A stretch of DNA of 56,196 nucleotides from an uncultured Lentisphaeraceae bacterium (GCA_949282555.1 CASDPK010000013.1:1-56196), one strand, 5' to 3'. Counted from the stretch's first letter, positions 35,866-45,271 are shown. Numbers and translations are program-made. The notes: a model not told the origin generated them from the letters alone.

Positions 35866-37122
35866 TCACTCCTTGCGAAGAGCCTCAACGGGGTCCAGCG
35901 CCGCCGCACGCCACGCTGGCAGCAACGAAGCCAACGCGCAAAACGCCACCACCATCAGGGCCACCTGACCAATCTCAGAGGGAACCACGCGCCACGGCAA
36001 TGCATCAAGTCCATAAACCTCCTGCGGGAACACCTCTACACCAAAGCGGGCCAGCAACTCCACGAGATTCTGGAGATTATGCAACACAAGGAACGCCAAG
36101 CCAATCCCTAATGCCGTTCCCAAGATGCATTGTATCCAACCGTACAGCACAAACGTCATCGTCAGTTGCCGAGTGGAAAAACCAAGCGATTTCAAGAGCC
36201 CGATTTCCCCAGTCTTCTGTACGGTAATGACGATGATCGTATTGACCACGCAAAAGATCGCCACCACACTGATGAAGATCAGCAATAGCGTCATCATATT
36301 CTTTTCCGTCGCCACCGCATTGAAGATAAGGCTGTCCAGTTCCTGCCAGGTGCTCACCCGCGCGCGGTAAGGACCAAGTGTTTCCTCCGTGGCACGGCAT
36401 ACGAGATCGTAGAGTTCACCCGGCTCTGCGGCAGTGGGAGAAGAAGGCAAGTCCAACGGCTTTTCCACACGCAAGCTCACGCTGTTGGCTCCGGAAGGAA
36501 CACCCGCAAGATCCCGCGCCACCGCGAGCGAAACAAACACATAGCCTCCATCATATTCCGCCTGTCCCGTGCGATAAATGCCCGAAACTCGAAGGCGTTC
36601 AGGGAAGTAAATCTCCTCCTTGTTGACGAGGTTCATCGGGGAATAAACCAGCAATTCATCCCCCACTCCAATGCCCAATTGGGCGGCCATATTCACACCC
36701 AGCACCACGCCTTCACCGGAAAGGTCAAAGGTGCCATTATGCATCGCCAGCGGCAACATCTTACGGATGCGTTCGGCATCAGTCCCCAGCAAAATCGGCG
36801 CAAGAATCCGCTTGTTGTATTCCACGAGCACCCGCGTCTCAATACTCGGAGAGCAAGCTACCACCCCTGGAAGCGCATCGAAACGAGCGCAAAGGGCCTC
36901 CGGTTGCTCCAACGTGCCGCGATAGGCCGGACGCACCACAATGTGAGGTTTGAAATCCAAAATCTTGCGTTGCCACGTGTCACCAAATCCGGTGAAAACC
37001 GCACGCACGATGATGACGATCGCCACCCCAATCGTGACGCCAAGAACCGAAAGTATCGTGACGACCGAAGCCACTCCGCGTTTGGGACGAAGATATCTGA
37101 GAGCCAAGAAAAAGGGAAACAT
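35866..37122 (-). CDS. lolC: Lipoprotein-releasing ABC transporter permease LolC/LolE
   Basis: Inner-membrane permease of the Lol system. 418 residues in the usual four-helix layout: an N-terminal helix (VVTILSVLGVTIGVAIVIIV), a ~200-residue periplasmic domain, and three C-terminal helices (MMTLLLIFISVVAIFCVVNTI, LYGWIQCILGTALGIGLAFL, VALMVVAFCALASLLP) ending with the FtsX-type PAWRAAALDPVEALRKE. Only one permease gene is present, so a LolC/LolE homodimer (LolF-like) is probable. The ATG at 37122 lies 9 bases after TACAAT with no clear ribosome-binding site. Confidence 0.88.
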   Translation of the reverse strand: MFPFFLALRYLRPKRGVASVVTILSVLGVTIGVAIVIIVRAVFTGFGDTWQRKILDFKPHIVVRPAYRGTLEQPEALCARFDALPGVVACSPSIETRVLVEYNKRILAPILLGTDAERIRKMLPLAMHNGTFDLSGEGVVLGVNMAAQLGIGVGDELLVYSPMNLVNKEEIYFPERLRVSGIYRTGQAEYDGGYVFVSLAVARDLAGVPSGANSVSLRVEKPLDLPSSPTAAEPGELYDLVCRATEETLGPYRARVSTWQELDSLIFNAVATEKNMMTLLLIFISVVAIFCVVNTIIVITVQKTGEIGLLKSLGFSTRQLTMTFVLYGWIQCILGTALGIGLAFLVLHNLQNLVELLARFGVEVFPQEVYGLDALPWRVVPSEIGQVALMVVAFCALASLLPAWRAAALDPVEALRKE

Positions 37123-37131
37123 AGCGCGCCC

Positions 37132-37140
37132 ATTGTAACA
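37132..37140 (-). promoter_or_regulatory. Extended -10 promoter of lolC-lolD
   Basis: On the minus strand TGT-TACAAT, 9 bases before the ATG. A leader of 2-3 bases is inferred. The remaining gap to 37312 shows nothing else. Confidence 0.45.
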
Positions 37141-37312
37141 CATCCCCCCATGCCACTGCCCACCACCTTTTCTGCTTTCACGCGATGGCAACCGACACTC
37201 ATCCTGTATACAACGAAACTCCACACCAAAAACATCAAAGCCATCATCCATTAAGGGGGATGGCTTCGTATAACAACCTCAACGGGCCGTCATAAATTCA
37301 GGCACAATTTCA

Positions 37313-37759
37313 TCAAGGGCGAAGCGCCCGATCCGCACAAAAACGGACAAAAGCAGCACAGGGACGTTTGGCATAATACTCTGGCGTTCGAGCTTCCGGG
37401 GCCACACCGGCCTGCTTTTCAATGGAGGCTCGCCGCAACAGCTCCAAACAGCAATGCGTGCCGAACGTCGCCTTAAAATCGGCGATGGCGGATTGAACCT
37501 CCCGATAAAGCGCAGCCTTCGTCTTTGGCTCCATCGGCTCAACAGGGCCATGCCGTAAACCGATGAGGGCGGCCATGGCCATAACCGCTCCACACGTCTC
37601 GCGCAATCCGCCCAACCCTGCGCCCAATCCGGAAGCCAAACGCAAAGCCACCTCGCGTTCTAATCCCAGTTCCGGCCCGACGGCCGCCAGCACCGCTTGC
37701 GCGCAGGAATACCCGCGCGTGAACAATTCAACTGCCCGCTCTGCGGCAGACACTTCCAT
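37313..37759 (-). CDS. C_GCAxxG_C_C family protein
   Basis: 148 residues. It carries the cysteine pattern that names this family: YSCAQAV, ETCGAVMAMAAL, HCCLELL and KRPCAAFV. Such proteins are common in anaerobes and are thought to bind metal or act in redox; the exact role is unknown. The start at 37759 has GGGAGAG upstream and is 1 base after the UDP-glucose dehydrogenase stop. It is the last gene of the operon that begins with the hydrogenase pair, which fits a redox link but does not prove it. Confidence 0.85.
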   Translation of the reverse strand: MEVSAAERAVELFTRGYSCAQAVLAAVGPELGLEREVALRLASGLGAGLGGLRETCGAVMAMAALIGLRHGPVEPMEPKTKAALYREVQSAIADFKATFGTHCCLELLRRASIEKQAGVAPEARTPEYYAKRPCAAFVRFCADRALRP

Positions 37760-37760
37760 C

Positions 37761-39107
37761 TCAAGCTCTCCCAACGGCCAATACGCGGAATCCAAGACGG
37801 CGCAACAAGGCATGATCAAGGATATTACGCGTATCAAAGACCAACGCGGGCTTACGCATAAGCGAATAAATCCGCGCCCAATCGAGTTCGCGATAGCATG
37901 ACCACTCGGTCATCAACAAAATCGCATCAGCCCCCTGCGCGGCCGCGTAAGGATCCTCTTCGAAGATCACAGGGGTTCCCGCCAAATCCTGACGAGCATT
38001 AGGCAGTGCCCGCGGGTCTGTGACGACCAGCGATGCCCGCTCCTCCAACAACAGCCGTGCCACCGCAAGGGCGGGTGTTTCCCGTGTATCGCCTGTGTTC
38101 GCTTTGAAGGCGAATCCAAAAAGAACAAGCCGCTTGCCCGAAAGCGTATTGAACAACGCGCGCACCGTCCGCTCCACGATGCGCCGCTGTTGCTCCTCGT
38201 TCATGCGGATGACCCCTTCCCAATATTCGGCACACGCTTTCAATCCATATGTACGGCAAAGATACACCAGATTGAGCACGTCTTTCCGGAAACAGGAACC
38301 TCCAAAACCAGGCCCCGCCTTGAGGAAATGCGGCCCAATGCGGCGATCCATGCCAAGGACTTCGGCGACTTCGTCCACATCCGCCCCCGTTGCCTCGCAA
38401 AGGGCGGAAAAGGCGTTCATGGACGAAATGCGCTGGGCAAGCATGGCGTTGGCAGCAAGCTTGGAAAGTTCACTTGACCACACATCCGTGGTGAGGATGC
38501 GGCGGCGCGGCACCCATGTCGCGTAAATCTCCACAAGCGCACGCACCGCAGCCTTTCCGGTCTTGGTCTCCGGCCCCCCGATCAACACACGGTCCGGATG
38601 AAGCAAATCCTCGATGGCCGAGCCTTCCGCAAGGAACTCAGGATTGGAGAGCACCGTGAACGTGTGCTCTGGGTGCGTGTGAAGCACGGCGGCCATGGCA
38701 TCTGCCGTGCGCACAGGAAGGGTGGACTTCTCCACCACGATTTTGTCCCCGTTGGCCTCAGCGGCAATCGTCCGCGCGGCGGCTTCCCAGTATTGCAAAT
38801 CCGACGCATAGCCGGCGCCTTCGCCAAAGGTCTTCGTAGGGGTATTCACCCCCACGAAGATTGTGTCGCACGCGCGAATGGCGGCAGCCACATCCGTTGA
38901 AAAGAAAAGATTCTTTCCTCGGCAGGCGCGCACCACCTCGTCCAAACCCGGCTCATACACCGGGAGTTGATCGGAGTTCCAAGCGTCGATGCGTTCCTTT
39001 GAGATGTCCACCACCATGACCCTGCGGTCAGGGTTTTTGAGTGCGATGACCGCCATCGTGGGGCCACCGATGTAGCCCGCCCCGATACAGGCGATATCCC
39101 GGTTCAT
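37761..39107 (-). CDS. ugd: UDP-glucose 6-dehydrogenase
   Basis: NAD-dependent four-electron oxidation of UDP-glucose to UDP-glucuronate for polysaccharide synthesis. 448 residues. The N-terminal fold is IACIGAGYIGGPTMAVIAL, followed by VVDISKERIDAWNSDQLPVYEPGL, VEKSTLPVRTA, SNPEFLAEGSAI and the catalytic Cys272 in GPGFGGSCFRKDVLNL. The VVDI...PVYEPGLDEVV and SCFRKDVLNLVYLC wording resembles the animal-type UGDH more than the short bacterial Ugd. GGGGAG precedes the ATG, 23 bases after the hydrogenase stop. Its place in a hydrogenase operon is unusual. Confidence 0.95.
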   Translation of the reverse strand: MNRDIACIGAGYIGGPTMAVIALKNPDRRVMVVDISKERIDAWNSDQLPVYEPGLDEVVRACRGKNLFFSTDVAAAIRACDTIFVGVNTPTKTFGEGAGYASDLQYWEAAARTIAAEANGDKIVVEKSTLPVRTADAMAAVLHTHPEHTFTVLSNPEFLAEGSAIEDLLHPDRVLIGGPETKTGKAAVRALVEIYATWVPRRRILTTDVWSSELSKLAANAMLAQRISSMNAFSALCEATGADVDEVAEVLGMDRRIGPHFLKAGPGFGGSCFRKDVLNLVYLCRTYGLKACAEYWEGVIRMNEEQQRRIVERTVRALFNTLSGKRLVLFGFAFKANTGDTRETPALAVARLLLEERASLVVTDPRALPNARQDLAGTPVIFEEDPYAAAQGADAILLMTEWSCYRELDWARIYSLMRKPALVFDTRNILDHALLRRLGFRVLAVGRA

Positions 39108-39130
39108 GGCAGGGACTCCCCTTGGAACGT

Positions 39131-40576
39131 TTAAGCCTCAAACCCTTCCGGACGGCGAGACTGAATCGCCTTCGCGGCCTCCTCGGGCGTGTTGATGGCA
39201 CACGGGCCCGCCACGCAACCGCCGGGGCAAACCATCACTTCAATGATTTCCGCGGGGGCTTTTTTGGTCTTCGCGAAGACGCGCAACAATGCGATGTTCT
39301 TCTTGTTCAATCCGTTGATCTTGAACACGGTGGGTTTCGCAACACCCTCGGGGAGATAGTGCGCCACCGCGTTTGCGACGCCTCCACTGATGGCGAATTC
39401 CGCGCCGTATTGCGTACCCGCGACCGCCGAAGGCTCCGGCTCAAGTTCGGCAAGCTGAAGGTTCTCGGCCATCAGCCACGCCCCGACCTCTTCGGCGGTG
39501 ATGACGTAATCGGGTGAGCCGTGCTTGTGCGCCTCCGTACGCTTGGCCATGCACGGCCCAACGAACACGGTGATCGCGTCCGGATGATCCTTTTTCGCCC
39601 GGCGATCCGTGAAGGCCATCGGCGTGGGCGTGCTGGAAACGAACGGCTTCAGCTCGGGGAGATGCCGCTCCACGCACTCAATCCAAGCCGGGCAGCAGCT
39701 CGTCGTCATGAAGGGCGCACCCTCGGCTTTGCGTTCCGCCCACTCGGCCGCCTCGGCAATGGCCGTGTCGTCACCGCCACGCGCCACTTCGTACACATCG
39801 GCGAATCCGAGCTTCCGAAGCGCGGCATAGAGCTTTCCGGGCTCCGTCGGGAAAAATCCATTAATCGCCGGCGCCACCAACGCGATGACCTTTTTGCCCT
39901 GCGCGATGGCACGCACGACATGGGCCACCTGATTGCTCTGCATGATCGCGGCGAAAGGACAAGCCTTGATGCACTTCCCGCAACGGATGCACTTCTCGTG
40001 ATCCACGGTCACACGGCCATCCTCACTCTTGCCGATGGCACCCACCGGGCAAGCATCCGCGCACGCCAGCGGCACTTGGATGATCGCATGATAACGGCAA
40101 ACTTCGGCGCACTTGCCGCAATTCACACACAGCTCATGGGCAATGACCGCACGCCCGTTGCGAACCTGAATGGCGTGGCGCGGGCAAATGTTCGTGCAAG
40201 GTCGGGCAAGGCACCCCTTGCACATATTAGTGACCATAATTTGCGATTCCATGCACGCAGAGCACGCGTCAGGGAAAATCGTCAGGAAGGGGTCCGACGC
40301 CGGGGGATTTTCGTCAATATCCTCAGCGTAAGACTTTAGCGTCTTGAGCTCGTCTGTCTCATCCTCCACGCGGAACCCAAGCGCAGACATGCACCGATAC
40401 CGAAGCGCCGCACGATCCTTGTAGATGCAACAGCGCGAATACGGTTGCCCCTTCGGACGCATCCGGATGGGAATCCGGTCAATATCCTCATACGTTCCGG
40501 CCTTCACGGCCTGAATGACATACGCCAACACTTCACGGCGCAAACGATCCGCCTCAGAAATCATCGGAATCGGCAT
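39131..40576 (-). CDS. [FeFe] hydrogenase, group-B-like monomeric type
   Basis: Catalyses or senses reversible proton reduction to hydrogen. 481 residues. After ~100 N-terminal residues comes a cysteine-rich ferredoxin region (119-206) with several CxxCxxC...CP clusters. The H-cluster domain has three motifs: L1 TTSCCPAW (291-298), L2 VGPCMAK (339-345) and L3 MVCPGGC (448-454). The wording (GPCMAK, MVCPGGCVAG) matches group B rather than the well-studied group A. AAGGAGAG precedes the ATG. It follows a thioredoxin-like ferredoxin gene by 3 bases. The HydE, HydF and HydG maturases are not in the window. Confidence 0.88.
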   Translation of the reverse strand: MPIPMISEADRLRREVLAYVIQAVKAGTYEDIDRIPIRMRPKGQPYSRCCIYKDRAALRYRCMSALGFRVEDETDELKTLKSYAEDIDENPPASDPFLTIFPDACSACMESQIMVTNMCKGCLARPCTNICPRHAIQVRNGRAVIAHELCVNCGKCAEVCRYHAIIQVPLACADACPVGAIGKSEDGRVTVDHEKCIRCGKCIKACPFAAIMQSNQVAHVVRAIAQGKKVIALVAPAINGFFPTEPGKLYAALRKLGFADVYEVARGGDDTAIAEAAEWAERKAEGAPFMTTSCCPAWIECVERHLPELKPFVSSTPTPMAFTDRRAKKDHPDAITVFVGPCMAKRTEAHKHGSPDYVITAEEVGAWLMAENLQLAELEPEPSAVAGTQYGAEFAISGGVANAVAHYLPEGVAKPTVFKINGLNKKNIALLRVFAKTKKAPAEIIEVMVCPGGCVAGPCAINTPEEAAKAIQSRRPEGFEA

Positions 40577-40579
40577 AAC

Positions 40580-40849
40580 TCACTCTCCTTCCTCAGAAAG
40601 GGCCTCACGAATGGCAGACAGAACCTTCCCTTCGTCTGCCTCGGAAATCAAATGTCCATTCACACGAACGAAAGGCGCGCGCCCAAACTGCCCCGCCTGC
40701 TGGCAGGCTCCGGTGCAACGCATTCCCTTCACGGTCACGCGCGCCTTCCATTCCTCAGGCAGGCGCTCGGCGATCCCCGCCAATTGCGCACTCCCCATAA
40801 CGTAGCATGTGGTCCCCATGCAAATCTCTACCATCACGTTGTCGGCCAT
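40580..40849 (-). CDS. Thioredoxin-like [2Fe-2S] ferredoxin (NuoE-like)
   Basis: 89 residues. The cysteine pattern C10-x4-C15 ... C45-x3-C49 (CMGTTC and CTGAC) matches the thioredoxin-fold [2Fe-2S] proteins related to NuoE/HndA, as does the GRAPFVRVNG segment. It probably passes electrons to or from the hydrogenase that follows after 3 bases. GGAGA precedes the ATG. It is the first gene of the four-gene minus-strand unit. Confidence 0.88.
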   Translation of the reverse strand: MADNVMVEICMGTTCYVMGSAQLAGIAERLPEEWKARVTVKGMRCTGACQQAGQFGRAPFVRVNGHLISEADEGKVLSAIREALSEEGE

Positions 40850-40885
40850 TTGCTCTCTCCTGCAAAGGTGTAAGTGGATGACGGA

Positions 40886-40894
40886 AGTATATCA
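40886..40894 (-). promoter_or_regulatory. Extended -10 promoter of the ferredoxin-hydrogenase operon
   Basis: On the minus strand TTGA-TATACT, 36 bases before the ATG. Confidence 0.5.
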
Positions 40895-41070
40895 AAAAAC
40901 CTCATTCCGCCGTGGTCCTCGCGTCGTCCTCGCACGTGTTCGGGAAAAGGTTGCTCACACGAAAGCAAAGGACCTTTGCCTGATATCTGTGAGGGAAGGA
41001 AGAGGGAATGTATGGGAAAAGCAGAACCTCTCCGTGCCCAAAGAAACGCCCCCTTCCGCACCGCTTTCCC

Positions 41071-41130
41071 ATTCACTCCGTATCCCCCATCGAGATGCGG
41101 AGTGTCGCGCCCTCCGATACGGAGCCTCCC
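41071..41130 (+). repeat. Dispersed intergenic inverted repeat, copy E
   Basis: CTCCGTATC (41076-41084) and GATACGGAG (41116-41124): perfect 9-bp arms, with a GAGATGC inner arm and CCTCCC after the right arm. It lies between the divergent hydrogenase-operon and thiC promoters. I see nothing else in 40895-41202. Confidence 0.75.
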
Positions 41131-41202
41131 GCTGTGACGCGCTCTCGGGAACAGTCGTCGTTCAAATGGGCCCCACTCCGAAAGAAGGCCATTTTGTGCT
41201 TT

Positions 41203-41211
41203 TGCTATACT
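41203..41211 (+). promoter_or_regulatory. Extended -10 promoter of thiC
   Basis: TTTTGC-TATACT, about 44 bases before the ATG at 41256, with AAGGAG near the start. The leader is too short for a TPP riboswitch. Confidence 0.6.
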
Positions 41212-41255
41212 TCGCCCGTAATTCATTTCATGCAATCTTCGCAAGGAGTCTCGTC

Positions 41256-42572
41256 ATGACACAACTGGAAGCCGCCCGCCAGGGCATCGTCACCGACGCC
41301 ATGCGCGCCGTCGCCGCCGAAGAAGGGCTGACGCCGGGAAACGTCCGCGATGCCGTGGCCTCCGGGCGCGCGGTCATTCCTCTCAATCCCGCCCATAAAG
41401 GCGTCAAGCCCACAGGCGTGGGAAGGATGTTCACGACCAAGATCAATGCCAATCTCGGGCGTTCTCCCACACGCTCCGGAAAGGGCGACGAGCTGACGAA
41501 ACTGCAAGTGGCGCTTGATGCCGGCGCACAGTTTGTGATGGATCTTTCGGTCGGCACAGGCAAAGGGGCGGAAGAAATCCGATCCGAACTCCGTGACATC
41601 CGCCAAGGGATGCTTGCGCATTCGCCCGCGCCTTTGGGAACGGTGCCGATTTACGAAACCATTTCCCGTTTGGACGGGGAGATTCCCGTGATGGACCCCG
41701 CCTACCTGCTCCAAGTCATTCGGGAGCAGGCGGAGCAGGGCGTGGATTTCATGACGCTGCATGCGGGGCTTTTGCAAGCCCATCTGCCGTTGGCCATGCG
41801 GCGGAAAATGGGGATTGTCTCACGCGGCGGCGCCATCATGGCCGAATGGATGAAGCAGCACAATGCCGAGAACCCGCTTTACACCCATTGGGATGAGGTC
41901 ATGGAGATTCTCGCGGAGCACGATGTGACCGTTTCGTTGGGTGATGGCCTCCGCCCCGGCTGTCTGGCCGATGCGAGTGATGAGGCCCAATTCTCGGAAC
42001 TCTCCGTTTTGGGCGAACTGGTTCGTCGTTGTCGGGCTCGCGGCGTTCAGGTGATGGTCGAAGGCCCGGGGCATATTCCCTTTGATCAGATCCAGATGAA
42101 CATGGAGCGCGAGCAGGAACTCTGCGACGGCGCCCCCTTCTACGTGCTTGGCCCCGTGGTCACCGACATCGCCCCAGGATACGACCATATCGTGTCGGCC
42201 ATCGGTGCAACCGCCGCCGCCACCTATGGTGCCTCCTTGCTTTGTTACGTGACGCCCGCCGAACATCTCGGCCTTCCCGATGCCACCGAAGTGCATCAGG
42301 GGTGCATCGCCTACCTCATCGCCGCCCATGCCGGCGACGTGGCCCGCGGCCTCCCCGGCGCGCGTGACCGCGATGATCGTATGGCCGAGGCCCGCTATAA
42401 TTTCGATTGGAACGCGCAGTTCGCCGTTGCACTTGATCCCTGCGCCGCCCGTGAACGTTGGCTCCGCACCCGTGCGGAATCCGGAGCCGCCCATGACGAC
42501 GACCATTGCTCCATGTGCGGCAAGGCGTTCTGCGCGGTGCGAACCTCCCGCCGGATGCGCGAGGGATTGTAA
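41256..42572 (+). CDS. thiC: Phosphomethylpyrimidine synthase ThiC
   Basis: Radical-SAM enzyme that turns aminoimidazole ribotide into HMP-phosphate, the pyrimidine part of thiamine. 438 residues. Recognisable parts: GRAVIPLNPAHKG, KINANLGRS, MDLSVGTG, IYETISRLDGE, FMTLHAG, SRGGAIMAEWM, SLGDGLRPGC, MVEGPGHIPF and, near the C-terminus, the unusual cluster motif CSMCGKAFC (Cys418, Cys421, Cys426). AAGGAG precedes the ATG at 41256; upstream in-frame starts run through the promoter and repeat. No other thiamine gene is adjacent. Confidence 0.96.
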   Translation: MTQLEAARQGIVTDAMRAVAAEEGLTPGNVRDAVASGRAVIPLNPAHKGVKPTGVGRMFTTKINANLGRSPTRSGKGDELTKLQVALDAGAQFVMDLSVGTGKGAEEIRSELRDIRQGMLAHSPAPLGTVPIYETISRLDGEIPVMDPAYLLQVIREQAEQGVDFMTLHAGLLQAHLPLAMRRKMGIVSRGGAIMAEWMKQHNAENPLYTHWDEVMEILAEHDVTVSLGDGLRPGCLADASDEAQFSELSVLGELVRRCRARGVQVMVEGPGHIPFDQIQMNMEREQELCDGAPFYVLGPVVTDIAPGYDHIVSAIGATAAATYGASLLCYVTPAEHLGLPDATEVHQGCIAYLIAAHAGDVARGLPGARDRDDRMAEARYNFDWNAQFAVALDPCAARERWLRTRAESGAAHDDDHCSMCGKAFCAVRTSRRMREGL

Positions 42573-42598
42573 TCCCGCGCATTTGTCATGTTGCGAAG

Positions 42599-42631
42599 AA
42601 ACGGGCGGCCCAATATCGGGTCGCCCGTTTT
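42599..42631. terminator. Bidirectional terminator between thiC and GH3
   Basis: 13-bp stem with one G.U pair: AAACGGGCG-G-CCC / GGG-T-CGCCCGTTT. It ends in a T-run on the plus strand; A residues before it give T's on the minus strand. It serves the convergent thiC and GH3 genes. Confidence 0.85.
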
Positions 42632-42658
42632 GATTTGCATACGCGTGACAAACGCCAT

Positions 42659-45217
42659 TTAGGCGCTGAGCGGGTTGAGATTTTCACGGGGCTTGGCCTT
42701 GGGGTCAACCGTTTCGACCTTCACCACCTTGCCATCTTTGACGAGGATACGATAACGGATGTGTTGGGACGACGTTCCGATCCGAAGCTCAAAGGGAAAC
42801 TCCGGCAATACCCACGATTGATCGTCCAACGCAATCTTAAGGCCGTCCTCATCAACCTCCAAAACCACGTCCTTTGTCTCTCCGGGGTTCAGATGAACTC
42901 GCCGGAACCCACGCAACATTTGGTCAAACCAGCTCACGCGCGGAGTCTGCGTGTACGCCACGTAAAGCTGAACCACTTCGTCGCCGGCGATCTTTCCGGT
43001 GTTCGTGACAGGAAGCGTCACACGCCAACCGGTGATGGATGTCTGCACCTCGGTTTTTCCGAAAAGGGAAGCAAAGAATCCCTCAGCCGGAACCGTGACG
43101 GAGGTCGTCACAGGCTCCGCCTTTGGCTTCCCGAGATCAAACGCGGTATAGGAAAGGCCGTAGCCAAACGGCCACAACGGGCCATCGTAATGGGAACGGC
43201 CCCGAGCGTTTGGTTCCTCATTGGAACGCGGCTTCGCGGGGAAGTTGTAGGGGATCTGTCCGGCACTGCGCAACCACGTGCCATTCGTCTTTCCGCCGGG
43301 ATTGTACTTCCCGAAGAGCGCTTCGGCAATGGCCGTGCCGCCATGTCCCCCGGGGAACCCTCCGGAAAGGATGGCCGGGACATATTTGTGAGCGAAGTTC
43401 ACCGCCGGTGGGCGACCATGCAGGAGCACCAACACCACCGGCTTGCCGGTGGCCTGCACCGCGCAGAGCAACGCCTCTTGGCGTCCGGGCAGATTCAGGC
43501 TGTTACGTGTTCTGCTCTCTCCGGAGGTCCTTCCGGAATCCCCCAGCACCACGATCGCCACGTCGCTTGTCTTGGCCAACGCCACCGCGGCATCCAGTTC
43601 CTTCTGCTCCTTCGCACTCAACGGCTCGGAAATGAGCTCGCTGTCCGGCCAACCGGGATCGGTGTGATCACATCCCTTGGCATAGGCCACGTCAATTCCC
43701 GTGCCTTCCAATTCGGCCTGAATGCCTTTCAGCACCGTGACCGACTTAAAGGCACGAGGGCCATAGTGCGTGGGCATGCACGCGGTGGAATCCGCATTCG
43801 GGCCGATCACGGCCACACGTTTCAACTTCTTGGCATCAAGCGGCAACAAACCGCCCTCATTCTTGAGCAGCACAAGGCACTCACGCGCGGCTTGAAGGGC
43901 CACTTTTTGGAACGCTTCATTGCCCACCACATTGTCAGCGGCGGCAGGACTCTCCACATAGGGTTTATCAAAGAGCCCAAGCAAAAACTTCACACGCAGC
44001 ACGTCCCGCACCGCTTCATCCACGTCGACCATCGGCAACGTGCCCTCTTCCATCGCGGCGACGAGCCACTTGGCAGGATTCTCCGGTTGCGCGAAGTTCG
44101 TCCACACGTTGAGCCCCGCGCTCACGCGCATTGCGTGGGCTTCCTTCAAATCCTTGGCCACTCGCATGGAATTGTGCAGACGCTCCACGGCTCCGCTGTC
44201 GGAGACAACGTATCCCTTGAACCCGAATTCCTCGCGCAGGCGCTTCTTGAGCAAATCCGCACTGGAGGCCACCGGCACACCGTTGACGTCATTGTAAGCG
44301 CACATCACCCCCAACGGCCCAACCTCGGAAAAGACACGCCGAAAGGGATACATATGGATGGCCTCGAAGGTCTGCGCCGTGATGTGCGGATCCGTTCGGG
44401 AATCCCACCCTCGCGCACCTTTGTTCTCACCATATCCGACAAAATGCTTCGGCGAAGACGCGACGCCAACGTCTTGAAGGCCCTTGGCGATCTGTTTGCC
44501 CGTCTCCGCCACAAGAAAAGGATCTTCCGCAATCGTCCCTTCCCAGCGCCCCCACCGCTGATCACGCGCCACATCAAGGATCGGCCCATAGACATTGGTG
44601 TAACCCACCGCCTTGGATTCGCTTCCCATCACGCGACCAATCTCGTAGGCCAACGCCGGATCCCACATCATGCCTTGGGAATGTGGGCTTGGGAAGCTCG
44701 TCCCATGAAGCACATTCGCCCCGCGAATTCCCTCATTGGTCATATCCGCAGGAATTCCCAGCCGTGTCTGCTCGACAAAGAAACGTTGGAGATTGTTGAT
44801 GTACCGGGCATTCCGCTCCGGCGTCTTGTTGTAATCTTGCGTGCCGTTGGCAAAGGCGTCGCCCGCTTGGTCCACGTTGGCGATGCCATCCTTCCACGCC
44901 CGTGTCTTCCATTCTTTGGTCGGATGCTTATCCTTGCAAGCGCTGGGATAGGCATAAAGCGTCAGCAACTGCATCGCCTTTTCCTCTCGCGTCATCTGCG
45001 AAAGCAAATCATCCAAGCGCGCCTCAAGATCGGCCTTCGGGTCTTCATAAACGTCCTTCACACCATTTTTGTTTAGGTCAATCCATCCCTGCTTGTAAAT
45101 GGACGGCATCGGATCGAACGGATACGGGAACGGATTAGGTTCGGGAAATCCCATCGCTGGGGCAACACCCGCGGAAAGACAGGCGATACTGAGAGACAAG
45201 AGGCTCGAATGCTTCAT
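42659..45217 (-). CDS. Secreted glycoside hydrolase family 3 (beta-glucosidase-like)
   Basis: Exo-acting hydrolase of beta-linked glucose, xylose or related sugars. 852 residues with a signal peptide (MKHSSLLSLSIACLSAGVAPAMG). The GH3 N-terminal barrel contains YGPILDVARDQRWGRWEGTIAEDP, KHFVGYGENKGARG, MCAYNDVNGVPV and the nucleophile region GYVVSDSGAV. The C-terminal GH3 domain (VAVIGPNADS, VVLGDSGRTSGESRTR, VVLVLLHGRP) and a fibronectin III-like end (DEVVQLYVAYTQTP...LNPGETKDV) follow. This layout matches BglX-type enzymes. AAAGGA precedes the ATG. It is divergent from the alpha-galactosidase-like and GH43 genes, forming a small polysaccharide locus. Confidence 0.92.
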   Translation of the reverse strand: MKHSSLLSLSIACLSAGVAPAMGFPEPNPFPYPFDPMPSIYKQGWIDLNKNGVKDVYEDPKADLEARLDDLLSQMTREEKAMQLLTLYAYPSACKDKHPTKEWKTRAWKDGIANVDQAGDAFANGTQDYNKTPERNARYINNLQRFFVEQTRLGIPADMTNEGIRGANVLHGTSFPSPHSQGMMWDPALAYEIGRVMGSESKAVGYTNVYGPILDVARDQRWGRWEGTIAEDPFLVAETGKQIAKGLQDVGVASSPKHFVGYGENKGARGWDSRTDPHITAQTFEAIHMYPFRRVFSEVGPLGVMCAYNDVNGVPVASSADLLKKRLREEFGFKGYVVSDSGAVERLHNSMRVAKDLKEAHAMRVSAGLNVWTNFAQPENPAKWLVAAMEEGTLPMVDVDEAVRDVLRVKFLLGLFDKPYVESPAAADNVVGNEAFQKVALQAARECLVLLKNEGGLLPLDAKKLKRVAVIGPNADSTACMPTHYGPRAFKSVTVLKGIQAELEGTGIDVAYAKGCDHTDPGWPDSELISEPLSAKEQKELDAAVALAKTSDVAIVVLGDSGRTSGESRTRNSLNLPGRQEALLCAVQATGKPVVLVLLHGRPPAVNFAHKYVPAILSGGFPGGHGGTAIAEALFGKYNPGGKTNGTWLRSAGQIPYNFPAKPRSNEEPNARGRSHYDGPLWPFGYGLSYTAFDLGKPKAEPVTTSVTVPAEGFFASLFGKTEVQTSITGWRVTLPVTNTGKIAGDEVVQLYVAYTQTPRVSWFDQMLRGFRRVHLNPGETKDVVLEVDEDGLKIALDDQSWVLPEFPFELRIGTSSQHIRYRILVKDGKVVKVETVDPKAKPRENLNPLSA

Positions 45218-45262
45218 AAATATGAAATCCTTTGATCATGTTGCACATTCACTGCACCTTGT

Positions 45263-45271
45263 AAGATAACA
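45263..45271 (-). promoter_or_regulatory. Extended -10 promoter of the GH3 gene
   Basis: On the minus strand TTTGT-TATCTT, about 45 bases before the ATG. Confidence 0.45.
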
